Origin: Lomentospora prolificans
Taxonomy: Eukaryota; Ascomycota; Sordariomycetes; Microascales; Microascaceae
NCBI GenBank assembly: GCA_029532625.1
Contig: JARFXM010000011.1
Span: 124,001-188,000, forward strand
Length of the DNA stretch: 64,000 bases
Reading direction: 5' to 3'
Of this stretch, positions 11,165-20,830 are shown piece by piece. The first letter of the stretch is position 1; every line of letters starts with the position of its first letter. Position numbers and translations under genes: made by a program. The notes under the pieces are model-generated. The model did no database searches. It was given only the letters and a program-made list of their open reading frames with translations, and had not been told where the DNA came from.

Positions 11165-11908
11165 ATGCTGTTTACCGCCCTCGTTCCGCTGTGCCTTGCC
11201 TTGGCCCCAGTCATAACAGCGCAGGAGTCGAGCCTAACGATCGACATCACCAACCAGGTCAGCTGCCCGACAAAGACCAAGGTCGGCGACAATATCTCGG
11301 TCAATTACAATGGGACGCTCACTGACGGGACGCCGTTCGATTCGAGTACGTGTGTTAGGGCATGATGTGCGAACATGAGCGTGGTTGAGGATTGTAATAC
11401 TAAGCATCCAAAACAGGCTACGGTGAAGATGGAGCGACACCCTTCAACTTCCAGCTTGGAATTGGCTTGGTAATTAGAGGGTATGGCCGGCCAGCTGTCT
11501 TCAATCATACAAGCCCTTTCTAGTTGAGGATTGTTAACAGGCGATGTCTAGGTGGGACCTTGGGCTCTTGGATATGTGTGTTGGCGAGCGCAGGTAAGAT
11601 TTCCCGCCATTATGAGACGCGGAATCATGGAATGAATCAATATGCCAGCCTGGCAATATCCTAACTCGCCCTATAGGACCTTGACGATAGGGCCAGGTCT
11701 TGCATATGGGAATGAGGCCGTCGGACCTATTCCAGGGGGATCGACTCTGGGTGAGTTCCAACTTGACCAATCCTTCGCCTACCCCCCCCCCCCCCCCCCC
11801 CAAATCTTTCTCTCTCTCCAAGAAGCGGGAATTGCTGTACTGATCAGGAAATATGCAGTATTCGAGACGGAGTTGGTGGAGATACTTAAGGAGGAAGACG
11901 AGGAATAA
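11165..11908 (+). CDS. Secretory-pathway FKBP-type peptidyl-prolyl isomerase (FKBP2-like)
   Basis: Five exons, 11165-11345, 11417-11480, 11552-11593, 11677-11750 and 11859-11908, giving 136 residues. FKBPs catalyse cis-trans isomerisation of peptidyl-prolyl bonds and bind FK506. The N-terminus MLFTALVPLCLALAPVITAQ is a signal peptide, so the protein enters the ER. The FKBP core follows: VNYNGTLTDGTPFDSS, then FNFQLGIGLVIRGWDLGLL (the Trp floors the active site), CVGERRTLTIGPGLAYGN and VGPIPGGSTLVFETELVEI. All four introns were placed by restoring this core in frame. ER-resident FKBP2 proteins usually end in an HDEL-type signal; here the tail is acidic, EEDEE, with no such motif. The last intron carries a 20-C run. 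Length and domain order fit a single-domain FKBP2 homologue. Confidence 0.92.
11782..11801. repeat. 20-base poly(C) tract in FKBP intron 4
   Basis: An uninterrupted run of 20 C inside the last intron of the FKBP gene, just before a CT-rich stretch. It is likely to vary in length between isolates. Confidence 0.9.
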
Positions 11909-12629
11909 ACTCGGGGCTTGCAGCGCCGCCCTAGGGTCGTGGGAAAGCGGGGAATAACGCCTTGGTCGGTTCTACCCTTGTGTTATTAGTATTACCGGAT
12001 GGATAGCCTGGCTGGCCTCGGGTGCATCAATCCAACATCCGATACGGACTACCGGCTTGCAGGAGGTGCACAGCTGGAGCTACAACGTAGCGGGGACTCT
12101 TGTTGCCTACCAGCAGTGTGCGTCTTCTTCAATCTCCAAAATGGACAGTTTTGCCTTGCCAATTCCCTCGTGTGTGCGCCAGGCATTCGGGTTAACTATC
12201 GCTGGCTAGCCACTGCTGCGGGGCAATGCTGAACAGTCTTGGTAGTGTCGTCTCCGATTTGCGCGCTTCAAAGCCAAAGATGGGAGAAATACAAGCTGGC
12301 CAACCAGGGTAAAAATCCAAGCTGTGTTTGTGAAGCCTGGCCAGGGCCCCTGATTGTGTTGCGCACCAATTGGATGGCCAGCCCAGAGCCCAAAACCAGC
12401 CAGCTGGCGATCATTGTCTCACTGGCATTCAAGGGCGCTGGCCAACCGAGGCTAGGGATGCCAGCGTTCAATAGGGGATCTCGATGGCCAGCCAAATTCA
12501 ATTCTAAATCGGCGAAATTTGTCCAACTCCCTCCTTTGTTAAGCTAAGTGACGGGCTTGTAGATTTGGAACTAAACGTAAAAGTTTGCCCTGCTGGAATG
12601 AGGCGCAGCCTACAAAACGTCGTCTCCTC
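11909..12629. other. Intergenic region dense in TGGCCAGC-like words
   Basis: About 720 bases between the FKBP and GH43 genes with no supportable gene. Words of the form TGGCCAGC, GCCTGGC and CAGCTGGC recur at least eight times between 12005 and 12490 (for example near 12007, 12292, 12338, 12374, 12395, 12437 and 12484). The right end should carry the GH43 promoter and possibly a missing first exon. Confidence 0.5.
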
Positions 12630-14015
12630 ATGGTCTTACTACGCACTGCGCCGGCTGCTTCGTCGCCCGCGGTAAGCTACGTCAACACCCTCATCGAGCA
12701 ACGCGCCGATCCGCACGTCATAAAGCACACGGACGGATGGTATTACTTTACAGCGACGGTCCCAGATTACGACAAAATCATCCTTCGCAAAGCCGAAACG
12801 ATCCAGGGCCTCGCGGATGCTCCTGAAACGACGATTTGGACGAGGAAATCGAGCGGGACGGGCAGTGGCCAGGTATGGGCGCCCGAGCTGCACTGGATTG
12901 ATGGCAAGTGGTATATTTATGTGGCTCTCGGGGTCTCGGGGGAGTGGCGCATTCGGGCGTTCGTGCTGGAAGGCACTGGCGACGATCCGTTGACGGCGAC
13001 GTGGGTTGAAAAGGGCATCATCAAGACTAATTGGGACACGTTTTCCCTGGACGCGTCGACATTCGTCGCAAATGGTACTCGGTATCTTGTCTGGGCGCAG
13101 CTCGATCCGACCTGGGCTAGTGAAGGCACCAGTCTTCTGCTGGCACCGCTCGAGAATCCCTGGACCATCAAGGGCACCGCAGTTGCCATCTCGCGGCCTG
13201 ATCTACCGTGGGAGCGCATCGGCCACAATGTTAACGAGGGGCCATACGTCATTCAGCGGAACGGCGCGATATTCCTAACATACTCTGCGAGCGCCACCGA
13301 CCACAATTATTGCATGGGGCTTCTGACGGCGTCCGCGGGCGCTGACCTCATGAACCCGGCGTCTTGGTCCAAGGCAAAGGAGCCCATATTTTCCAGCAAT
13401 GCGGATACGAACCAGTGGGGCCCTGGGCATAGCTGCTTTACCGTGTCCGAGGACGGGCAGAGTGATTTACTCGTTTTCCACGACCGTGGGTACCGCGATA
13501 TTAATGGCGAACCTCTGCACGATCCGAACAGGAGGACCAGGGTCCAGAAGTTATACTGGAAGGCCGATGGCACTCCGGATTTTGGGATTCCTGTCGCAGA
13601 CGGAAACACTCCCGTACGGCTCAGATTGGCAACCGACCCGAATCTGTATGTAACCGCAAGAGAAAGTGTTCGGGTGGATTCGAATACACAGAACCTTGCC
13701 GATACTCAGTTCCGTATCGTCAGCCCTGGGTTGGCCGGTGGTGACAACACCATCAGTCTCGAGTCGGCGAGCAAACCAGGCCAATTCTTTAATCACTCGG
13801 GAATGCAGTTGCTACTCGGTTCTGACGACAAATCAGACGCCTTCCGAGCTAAAGCTAGTTTTATCAGGCACCAGGGATTATCAGACAAATCGGGGATCTC
13901 TTTTGAGGCGTCGGATTCACCTGGTAAATTTGTTTGCGTGGATGATGAGAATAACCTCACAGTAATATCTGAAATACGGGATGCACCTCAACGAGCAACT
14001 TTCTTTACCGAATAA
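12630..14015 (+). CDS. Glycoside hydrolase family 43 enzyme with C-terminal AbfB (CBM42-like) domain
   Basis: 461 residues from the first in-frame ATG; the frame is open upstream to about 12585 without ATG. The catalytic part is a GH43 five-bladed propeller. The three expected acids are present: Asp in RADPHVI (general base), Asp in FSLDASTF (pKa modulator) and Glu in NEGPYVI (general acid). WAPELHWIDGKWYIYVA is a strong family signature. About residues 340-461 form a beta-trefoil like AbfB domains (LRLATDPNLYVTARE, FRIVSPGLAGGDNTISLES, FFNHSGMQLLL), which bind arabinofuranose side chains. This pairing is known from exo-acting alpha-L-arabinofuranosidases, so I infer release of arabinose from arabinan or arabinoxylan. 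A secreted enzyme is expected, but the N-terminus (MVLLRTAPAASSPAVSYVNT) is a poor signal peptide. An upstream exon may have been missed. A decayed GH43 scrap lies tail to tail 110 bases downstream. Confidence 0.88.
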   Translation: MVLLRTAPAASSPAVSYVNTLIEQRADPHVIKHTDGWYYFTATVPDYDKIILRKAETIQGLADAPETTIWTRKSSGTGSGQVWAPELHWIDGKWYIYVALGVSGEWRIRAFVLEGTGDDPLTATWVEKGIIKTNWDTFSLDASTFVANGTRYLVWAQLDPTWASEGTSLLLAPLENPWTIKGTAVAISRPDLPWERIGHNVNEGPYVIQRNGAIFLTYSASATDHNYCMGLLTASAGADLMNPASWSKAKEPIFSSNADTNQWGPGHSCFTVSEDGQSDLLVFHDRGYRDINGEPLHDPNRRTRVQKLYWKADGTPDFGIPVADGNTPVRLRLATDPNLYVTARESVRVDSNTQNLADTQFRIVSPGLAGGDNTISLESASKPGQFFNHSGMQLLLGSDDKSDAFRAKASFIRHQGLSDKSGISFEASDSPGKFVCVDDENNLTVISEIRDAPQRATFFTE

Positions 14016-14125
14016 CCTTGGAAGGTCATACAAAGAGCATAGAAATTGAAACTCAAAATGAATCATCCACAAAAAAACAACTAGATATGTCAGGGCCGAT
14101 GTAGACTACCAAGCCCTACCACTAT

Positions 14126-14430
14126 CTATTTATGGCCAAACTGCACAACCTCCACTTCAACGCCCGTCAAGGTTGGTGTGGTCTTTTGCATAAACCCATC
14201 GTCGCCAAAGGTGACCTTGTCGATCATCGTCACGCGGTGCGTTCCATCACCATCAGGAATGCCGAAACGGTGGTACGCAATATACCAGTGGTCCGTCCCT
14301 GGCACATTCACCATCGAGTTGTGACCGGTTGCAAGGATGCCCTGACTCGGGTCCTTTTCCAACACAACGCCACGGTACGTCCACGGCCCGGCAACGGTAG
14401 TCGCCGTAGCGTAGCCGACTGACGAAATTC
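14126..14430 (-). pseudogene. C-terminal remnant of a second GH43 gene
   Basis: Reading on the minus strand from about 14430 to the stop at 14126 gives roughly 100 residues, beginning SSVGYATATTVAGPWTYRG and continuing ILATGHNSMVNVPGTDHWYI and YHRFGIPDGDGTHRVTM. This is the C-terminal part of the GH43 propeller (the G-H-x-S / YHR / HR-x-x-x-x-D region). An in-frame stop lies upstream near 14445, and the 350 bases up to the HET gene contain no catalytic N-terminal part, so the gene is truncated. It is a different GH43 type from the intact neighbour, so it is not a simple tandem copy of it. Confidence 0.75.
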
Positions 14431-14781
14431 CCGATAATCTTCAGCTGTTATCGAGGGATTGCGAATATCATCATACGCCGACTCACATTTGACTCTCCTA
14501 CGAAATGGTCGAACCTGGATTATTAAAATTTCGCGGCAGAAGACGGTCATATTTAACCAAATAAATATTTGCTTCAATAAACGCAGAATGATAACGAGGT
14601 CCCTACGTTAAACCGCTCTCGAACGCTCAATCCCCCGCCTCCCTCAGCTACGCTCAAATTCCCTACATACGGTTTCGAGTAACACCCTCTGATCTCGTCT
14701 TCAGTACGAGTCTTCTAGGCATATTAAAGACAGTCCCGCACAAATGCCCAACATGCATATCAACAAGAAGCTTCCTGACCA
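14431..14781. other. Intergenic region
   Basis: About 350 bases between the GH43 remnant and the 3' end of the HET gene. I see no gene and no recognisable site in it. Confidence 0.4.
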
Positions 14782-16614
14782 TCAATCTAAACGGTAGATC
14801 TTTGTCTGATAATCACCGCCCTTGACCAGCTCACCATACATGATGCCATGAACGTATGCCTCTCCCACGAGAGAATGAAAATCACCCTCTCGCGATCGTA
14901 CAAGATACGCCGTCTTTCCGCCAAGGAAAACGCATACTTCATCACCTACCTGCGCATGGAGCGGACCAACGCCGACGTACCCAGAAGAGGTTAGGAAACT
15001 GCGCCTTGTGTGCTGCCGGGTAAACTCATCCTCATACCACGGATCGAGCGTGGTGGACTGGTTTTCTTCATCTTGGCCCGACTTGTGTGGGCTCGGCGTA
15101 TCGAGCGTTTGCATCAACGCTTCATAGCCTTCAATACATTCAGAACCGGAGCGCGATGAAGGGGGCCAATCATACCAACTCGGGGCATCTAAGATGGCGA
15201 TCCTGGCCGTATCGGCAAGTTCATCCCCCACGCAAATGCGAGGGGAGCGGTCGCAAAAGTCCCTGATACTTTTCAGATATTCCTTCATCTCTTCTTTGTT
15301 GATGGGTTGTAGCCAGTTTGGATTCCAAGTCTGTCCAATCTCTTTGATGCGGTCAACGTAGATTCCTTGCAATTCCAGCACATCACCACTGGGGAATTTC
15401 GGCCGTGAAGTCTCGCTGCCGGATGCTTGAAACGGCGTAGACCATATTGGGTGGCTATTCGGGTGCCGTATTTCCATGCTCCAGTCCGGTACCCAGCTGG
15501 GCAAGGAATCAATCTTTCTCGGAACCTGACAATACATCAAGACGTCGATACAGCCCTTGTCAAGGATTCTCCTTGCCACTTCCTTGTAGACTTCCTCTAC
15601 CGTCATGGAATAGTCGGGGAATGCCGTAAAGTGGTCTTTGTCGCCAGCGAGATTCAGCAACGCGAAGATGCGATCGCGAGGGTCGGAAGAGTAGACCCAG
15701 TTGTAATCGGTCTCCAGGGCCAAAGAGGTCGCGACAACCTTTAGCAAGGAATCAAAGTTGGTGGATGCACCAGTTCGTGCGGCCTGGTATCGAAACCGTC
15801 TCCCTAGCAGGTTGTGTACGTAACTGCTGAGCGAAGTGGTGTATACTAGCGCGAGTTTCCTCTTGAGCTTTTCGATATCCTCGGCTGGCTGAGTGGACAT
15901 GCTCGGCAGATAAATCAAGTACTCATCCAACGCTGCACTCAGGACCTCAGCGTCAACCATGTGGTCGCCACAGACTACCGTAACGCGGCGTGCAACGGCA
16001 AACTCTTGTATGATCCAGATGCGTGTCCAGTAACTCCGGCCGCAAAATCGATGAAAGGCGCGGGCGGCGGCGGCCAGGTCGACGGATCCGTCCTTTCCCG
16101 CTCCCGAGTAAAGTTTCATCACGCCTTGACAGTCATCTCTCATGATACGGAGGCCCGTCTCTTCCATCAGGTTGAAGATGAGGTTGGTATCCTCGTCTGC
16201 AGGCCCCAGCCAGGCAACGACTTTGGCAGCAGCGCTATATATGCGGTGCATCTGGTGTACCTGATGGCTCTTTTCCACCTCATCTTGCTGATTGATGCAG
16301 AGCTGGTCCACCCATACCCACCGATATTTGTTCTGAGAACGCAGGCGACGAAGTGCGTCTCCGACAGTCTGGCTTATTTGTATAGTCGTATCGTTGGCGA
16401 CGATGAATTCATTGCTATGCCCCGGATCTCCCCAGACGTATGACAGCGCAGTATATGGCGGGCAATTTTCGCGAGGGTGTTCTTCAATATCACAGCTCAG
16501 GGTAGCAATATCTGCGGCGCTGGTTGAAGTTCCCCCGGGCAATGGGTGCAGCTTCAGCAGCCGGATGGTAGCGTCGGGCGCTGAGAGGGGATTGTATCTG
16601 AGTCCGGGATTCAT
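14782..16614 (-). CDS. HET-domain (heterokaryon incompatibility) protein
   Basis: Single exon, 610 residues. HET-domain proteins take part in self/non-self recognition and cell death when unlike hyphae fuse; the HET domain is related to TIR-like signalling domains. The three conserved blocks are present: YTALSYVWGDP (about residue 54), then RWVWVDQLCINQQD (about 98-110), and HQMHRIYSAAAKVVAWLGP (about 120-138). SYWTRIWIIQEFAVA and DRIFALLNLAGD follow, both usual for this family. The C-terminal end (PLHAQVGDEVCVFLGGKTAYLVR and the EAYVHGIMYGE region) is the common tail of HET/ankyrin-type proteins. No ankyrin, WD40 or NACHT partner domain is visible. The ATG at 16614 opens the frame just before the conserved N-terminal residues. 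Fungi carry dozens of such genes, so incompatibility function for this copy is not proven. Confidence 0.93.
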   Translation of the reverse strand: MNPGLRYNPLSAPDATIRLLKLHPLPGGTSTSAADIATLSCDIEEHPRENCPPYTALSYVWGDPGHSNEFIVANDTTIQISQTVGDALRRLRSQNKYRWVWVDQLCINQQDEVEKSHQVHQMHRIYSAAAKVVAWLGPADEDTNLIFNLMEETGLRIMRDDCQGVMKLYSGAGKDGSVDLAAAARAFHRFCGRSYWTRIWIIQEFAVARRVTVVCGDHMVDAEVLSAALDEYLIYLPSMSTQPAEDIEKLKRKLALVYTTSLSSYVHNLLGRRFRYQAARTGASTNFDSLLKVVATSLALETDYNWVYSSDPRDRIFALLNLAGDKDHFTAFPDYSMTVEEVYKEVARRILDKGCIDVLMYCQVPRKIDSLPSWVPDWSMEIRHPNSHPIWSTPFQASGSETSRPKFPSGDVLELQGIYVDRIKEIGQTWNPNWLQPINKEEMKEYLKSIRDFCDRSPRICVGDELADTARIAILDAPSWYDWPPSSRSGSECIEGYEALMQTLDTPSPHKSGQDEENQSTTLDPWYEDEFTRQHTRRSFLTSSGYVGVGPLHAQVGDEVCVFLGGKTAYLVRSREGDFHSLVGEAYVHGIMYGELVKGGDYQTKIYRLD

Positions 16615-17394
16615 CGGGCCTGGCCTGGCCTAGTACGGAAATCGTGATCAGATTGCCTTAACAATCCTTTGTACTAGAAGCCTAGGGGGTTTATGCTTGC
16701 CAAAACTGCGCACAGAAGGAGTTGGAAAGAGAAGAGGCGGCCTCCCACGATTTCTCGGCTCCCGCCTGGAAAGAGTGGACGAGACTGTGGCTGTGAATAA
16801 GCAGCTGGCGAGCTTCATCCAACACCTTACTAATCAATTAGGAGGTCCAAACTCATGGAAGAGAAGAGCAGCCACGATATTGACTGTTTAAGCGATCCTT
16901 CCACAGCCAAGGGATGCTAATTTTACTATAATGTTTTATCTAATAATGCCTAACTGCCCGGGAAACTTTTCTTGGCTAGCCAGCATAGCTTACCCTGCCT
17001 TCGATTCCATACTCTCTGCCTTTGCGTACATCGTTATCCTTGAAGCGGGTTTAGGGTATATCTAGTATGGCCCACAGGTATTAATTAGATCTTATTTTGT
17101 ACTCTTATCTTGACCTAGATGGTGATTAAAATATATCTAAATCTCCTCCTAATAAAACCCATCCTCTTTGTATTCAAGTCCTACACAAGACGGCCCCAGC
17201 ATACTGTTTGGGACATTTCCCCTCACTGGGAAGTCTCTTTACTATTAATACTAAAGCATTTTCTCGCCAGACAGCTTCGTTACAGTCCCCTGGGGAAAAA
17301 CCTGCGTCTCCAGAAGACCTACCTTCACCCATTCTGCAGCGTAGTTGCACGCACATCTACAATATCGATATGTAAAATGCAAAATTACACCCTG
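16615..17394. other. Intergenic region, promoter side of the HET gene
   Basis: About 780 bases. The left part should hold the HET promoter, and the right part the 3' end of the malic enzyme transcript. GCCTGGCCTGGCC occurs at about 16618-16630 and GGCTAGCCAGC at about 16973-16984. No gene is seen. Confidence 0.45.
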
Positions 17395-19584
17395 TCAAAC
17401 CTTCTTCAACGCTCGATACGCCGGGTCCCACATCTGCACACGTATCCACTCCTCGAGCTCTGCTTCATCTTCCGGGATCCCCTCTTCCTGGGCCAGGCCT
17501 TCTTCCACGGCCGTTTGAATGACAGCCTTTGCAATATTGACACTAAGCTCCCGCACTTCTTCGACGTCGGGCAGGAGTGGCTTCGTGTCATCCTCCAGGG
17601 CGGGCGCTTTTTCTGCTAGGGCTCTTGATGCGGCTACCAGCATCTTGACTGAGACACGGCTGGTGCGTGAGAGTACGGCGCCAAGGCCGATCCCCGGGAA
17701 GACGGTGGAATTGTTGCATTCGGCTATGCGCGAGTGAGTTAGGCCAAAACGGGTACACGTTGTCGAAATGAGAAGCGTTAACGTACCAATTTCCTTCTTT
17801 ATCCCGTTACACTCTACCGGAGGGAATGGACTCCCTGTAGCCATCAAAGCTCGGCCCTCCGTCCACTTGCTGAGATCCTCAGGTTTTGCTTCGTGAAGCC
17901 TAGTCGGGTTGCTTAAAGGGAATATTATCGGCTGATCGACGTGCTTGGCCATTTCCCTCACAATTTCTTCCGTGAAAGCCCCCGGCTTCGTGGATGTGCC
18001 GATCAAGACGTGGGGCTTCACTTTTTTCACGACACCAAGGAGGTCAGTTCCATCGCTGTCCCTCCACTCCTCGTCGTCGCGTGCGAACGGTGCTTGAGCG
18101 GGGGTCAGATTATCCTTTTGGGATTTCAGAAGGAGACCGTCTCTGTCAATGCACCTGTCATGTTTCTGTGAGCTTCCAGGAGTCTCGCAACTTTCCGCCG
18201 CTGTGACTTACCATATCTGTTTCATGGCGTCTTCTTTGGACTTGCCAGATTCAGTGGCTATCGCATCGCTGATTTGGTCTGCGATCCCCGTACCAGCCGA
18301 CCCTGCGCCAAAACAAACAACTCGAACGTCTTTGAATTTCACCTTGTTCACATGAAGTGCTGCCATTAGGGCGGCGAGCGTGACACAACCAGTGCCCTGT
18401 ATGTCGTCATTAAAGCAAGCAAACTGGTCTCGGTATCGGTCCAAAATGCGTTTCGCGTTGTAAAGGCCGAAGTCCTCACTGATAAGAAAGGTTAATACGG
18501 GGTGTCAGTCATCACGGAAAGTAGCAAACAAGACGTACAAGTGTATATAGGCTTTGGGGAATTTCTTCCTGGCGGCCTGAACAAATCTATCGACAAAGTC
18601 GTCGTATTGTTTGCCCCGAACACGACGTCGACGAAGACCGAGGTAGAGCTCGTTGTTCAGAAGATCCTCGTTCTAATATTATTATGAGTGTTAATAGCTG
18701 TTTTCATTGATCGCCAAGTTCGCTAATAGCCTCGAGTGCTCTCTTACATTTGTGCCGCAATCAAGAACGATAGGAACCTGTCTCCAAGGGTGAATTCCAC
18801 CGCATATCGTAGTGATGGCCAACTTGGCTGAGGAGATCAAGATGGCGCCCACACCTTGGTCTCCAATGCCAAGAATCTGCGCTGGGGTGATTAGCGTTGG
18901 CCTCAATAATACCAATCTAGCATGAGATAATGATCTCGAGAAACTTTTACCTGTTCTCCGTCACTAACGACGATGTAGTCAATCTCATCGTCTCCGGCAA
19001 AGTTGTTGAGACTTTCCTCGATCTTATCCTGGTCCTCGATGTTCAGATAGCACCCTTCAGGCTTCCTGAATACTCTGGAATAATTTTGGATGGCGTCTGC
19101 CTCAGTCGGCGTATAAATCACACTAAACATCTCTTTCAAGTGTGTTTGCAGCAGCTGGGCCCGGATGTCAGTATAATATTTCGCACTCGTAAGGTGCTAG
19201 TATCGGCATCTGTTATTAATACCTTGTAGTAGAGCACCTCGTTCTGCGCCTTCATGCTGGCCATAAAGGTGTTCTTGGCAAGATCATCAGGCCTGCTCGA
19301 GTACTGCTCGTACGCCCTTTCCACCTGGTTCTCCAGAGTCTGGACTCCGGGCGGTAACAATCCATGAAGTTTAAAGGTCTTCCTCTCGTCTTCGGGGAAC
19401 GCCGACCCTTTGTTGTAATGTGCGCTTTGCAGGAGTGCTCGGCCCTGTTGAGGATGTCAGTTTGTCTGCGGGCACTGTAATTCAGTTGATCCTTCAAACG
19501 TGGCTATTAGCTCACCTGGAAGCGGCACTCGATAGGGCCCTTAGCTGCTCGCGGCAGGTGCTTGAATTTTGAAGTTCGAGGCAT
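17395..19584 (-). CDS. Malic enzyme (NAD(P)-dependent malate dehydrogenase, decarboxylating)
   Basis: Eight exons on the minus strand: 19584-19516, 19444-19223, 19154-18951, 18876-18748, 18672-18539, 18478-18212, 18154-17787 and 17723-17395. The product has 573 residues. It oxidises L-malate to pyruvate and CO2 with NAD or NADP, feeding pyruvate and reducing power. Conserved blocks read in order: [74 protein letters not shown] with [21 protein letters not shown] (metal and malate site), the Rossmann loop [16 protein letters not shown], and the IIFPLSNPT / GIGLGAV end. The start at 19584 has a near-perfect fungal context (CACCATGCC). The same frame is open upstream to an ATG at 19731, which would add 49 basic, acid-free residues resembling a mitochondrial presequence. 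Cofactor and compartment are therefore open; the family is certain. Confidence 0.95.
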
Positions 19585-20830
19585 GGTGACGTAAAACTTT
19601 CGGGGCCACCTGCGGCTAGGATGGGTGCGCGAAAGCAACGAAGGGGTAGATGAAACCTTGTTGAATATCGAGCCCCTCTGCCCAAAGGAACGAGAAGCAG
19701 TATAGAGGAATAAATAGAAACTTTGCACCATAAGCTCTCGACTCCTTTGGAGACTTAGTGGTGCGCCCCTGGGAGAACTGAACGAACCGTGAAACAAAAC
19801 CACGCGACCGAAGGATGGGCTGTTGATCAGGAAGATGGTGTGTATATATGTAGGCGGGACGAGCTCGGCGAACTTGTCTCGACTAAGCCAGCAGGTGATA
19901 CAGGAACGCATGGCTAATGTAACTGTGGACTGTCCTGATGAGCCATTTGCAGCTAGGATATTCAAGTGTGTTTACAAGTGTGATTATGACGTCAGCGCTC
20001 GTATCCTGCGAAGAAGCAGGCACGAATGCAACTCCATTCGCAGACGCGACAGATGAGTTTGTCGAACAGAAATAAGCCGATAAATGCGAAACGATCAATC
20101 ATGAAATTTTTATATTCTCTTGCTTTTCCATTTAAGTATTGTCATGGGGTTGGTGCAACGACCACTAGCAGGGGCCACTAGTAGGAAGCAGGCAGAGCAC
20201 CAGCAGCCAGCTCATGATTATTAGTGCCTTGCTGATCTCGAGGATGAAAGACTCGCTTCCCTCCCGCTTCCTTCAGAACGCAAGGAGAGAAGGGGAGGGA
20301 AACCTTTTATTAAGAAGCTGAAGGGACCCTACCATATACCTGTCGTCGCCTGGTAGGCCTACTTATTGTTACTCTGATTAGCAGCTTGATAAATTGAGGA
20401 GCTCTTTGTTTGAGCCTTTTACTTCCTTTAGATCCAGAGTTATTATTATTCTATATTCAATATGATTCTTTTCTCTTCTTATAACCAACTTCTCTAATTG
20501 AGCACCATGAATCCCATTAATTAGTGTATGATCAGTGGAAATTATTGTCTTAAGTATGGCCTGACTATTAGACCTAGTAGACTGACTAGCTGCTGAATAT
20601 ATGACTATCGGGTGACACTGCTGGCGAGCTGTTCCGACTCCTTAACAGTATATGCATTATTCTATGTATCTAGGAAAGGGTATTGCAAACTGAAGCAGGT
20701 CTATCTATCAATTAATGCATCAATGCTAGAAATGCAATGTGAAATATCGCCACATTCAAATTAACACCCAGAAAAAAAAAAGGAAAAAAAGATGCCAAAG
20801 TGTGTCGTCAAAAAGTCATATCGCACCATC
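19585..20830. promoter_or_regulatory. Upstream region of the malic enzyme gene and following spacer
   Basis: About 1.25 kb. Bases 19585-19731 are an in-frame extension of the malic enzyme reading frame and either encode a targeting peptide or are 5' leader. Higher positions should include the promoter, and the right end the 3' end of the MFS transcript. An A-rich tract lies at 20769-20790. No other gene is seen. Confidence 0.45.
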
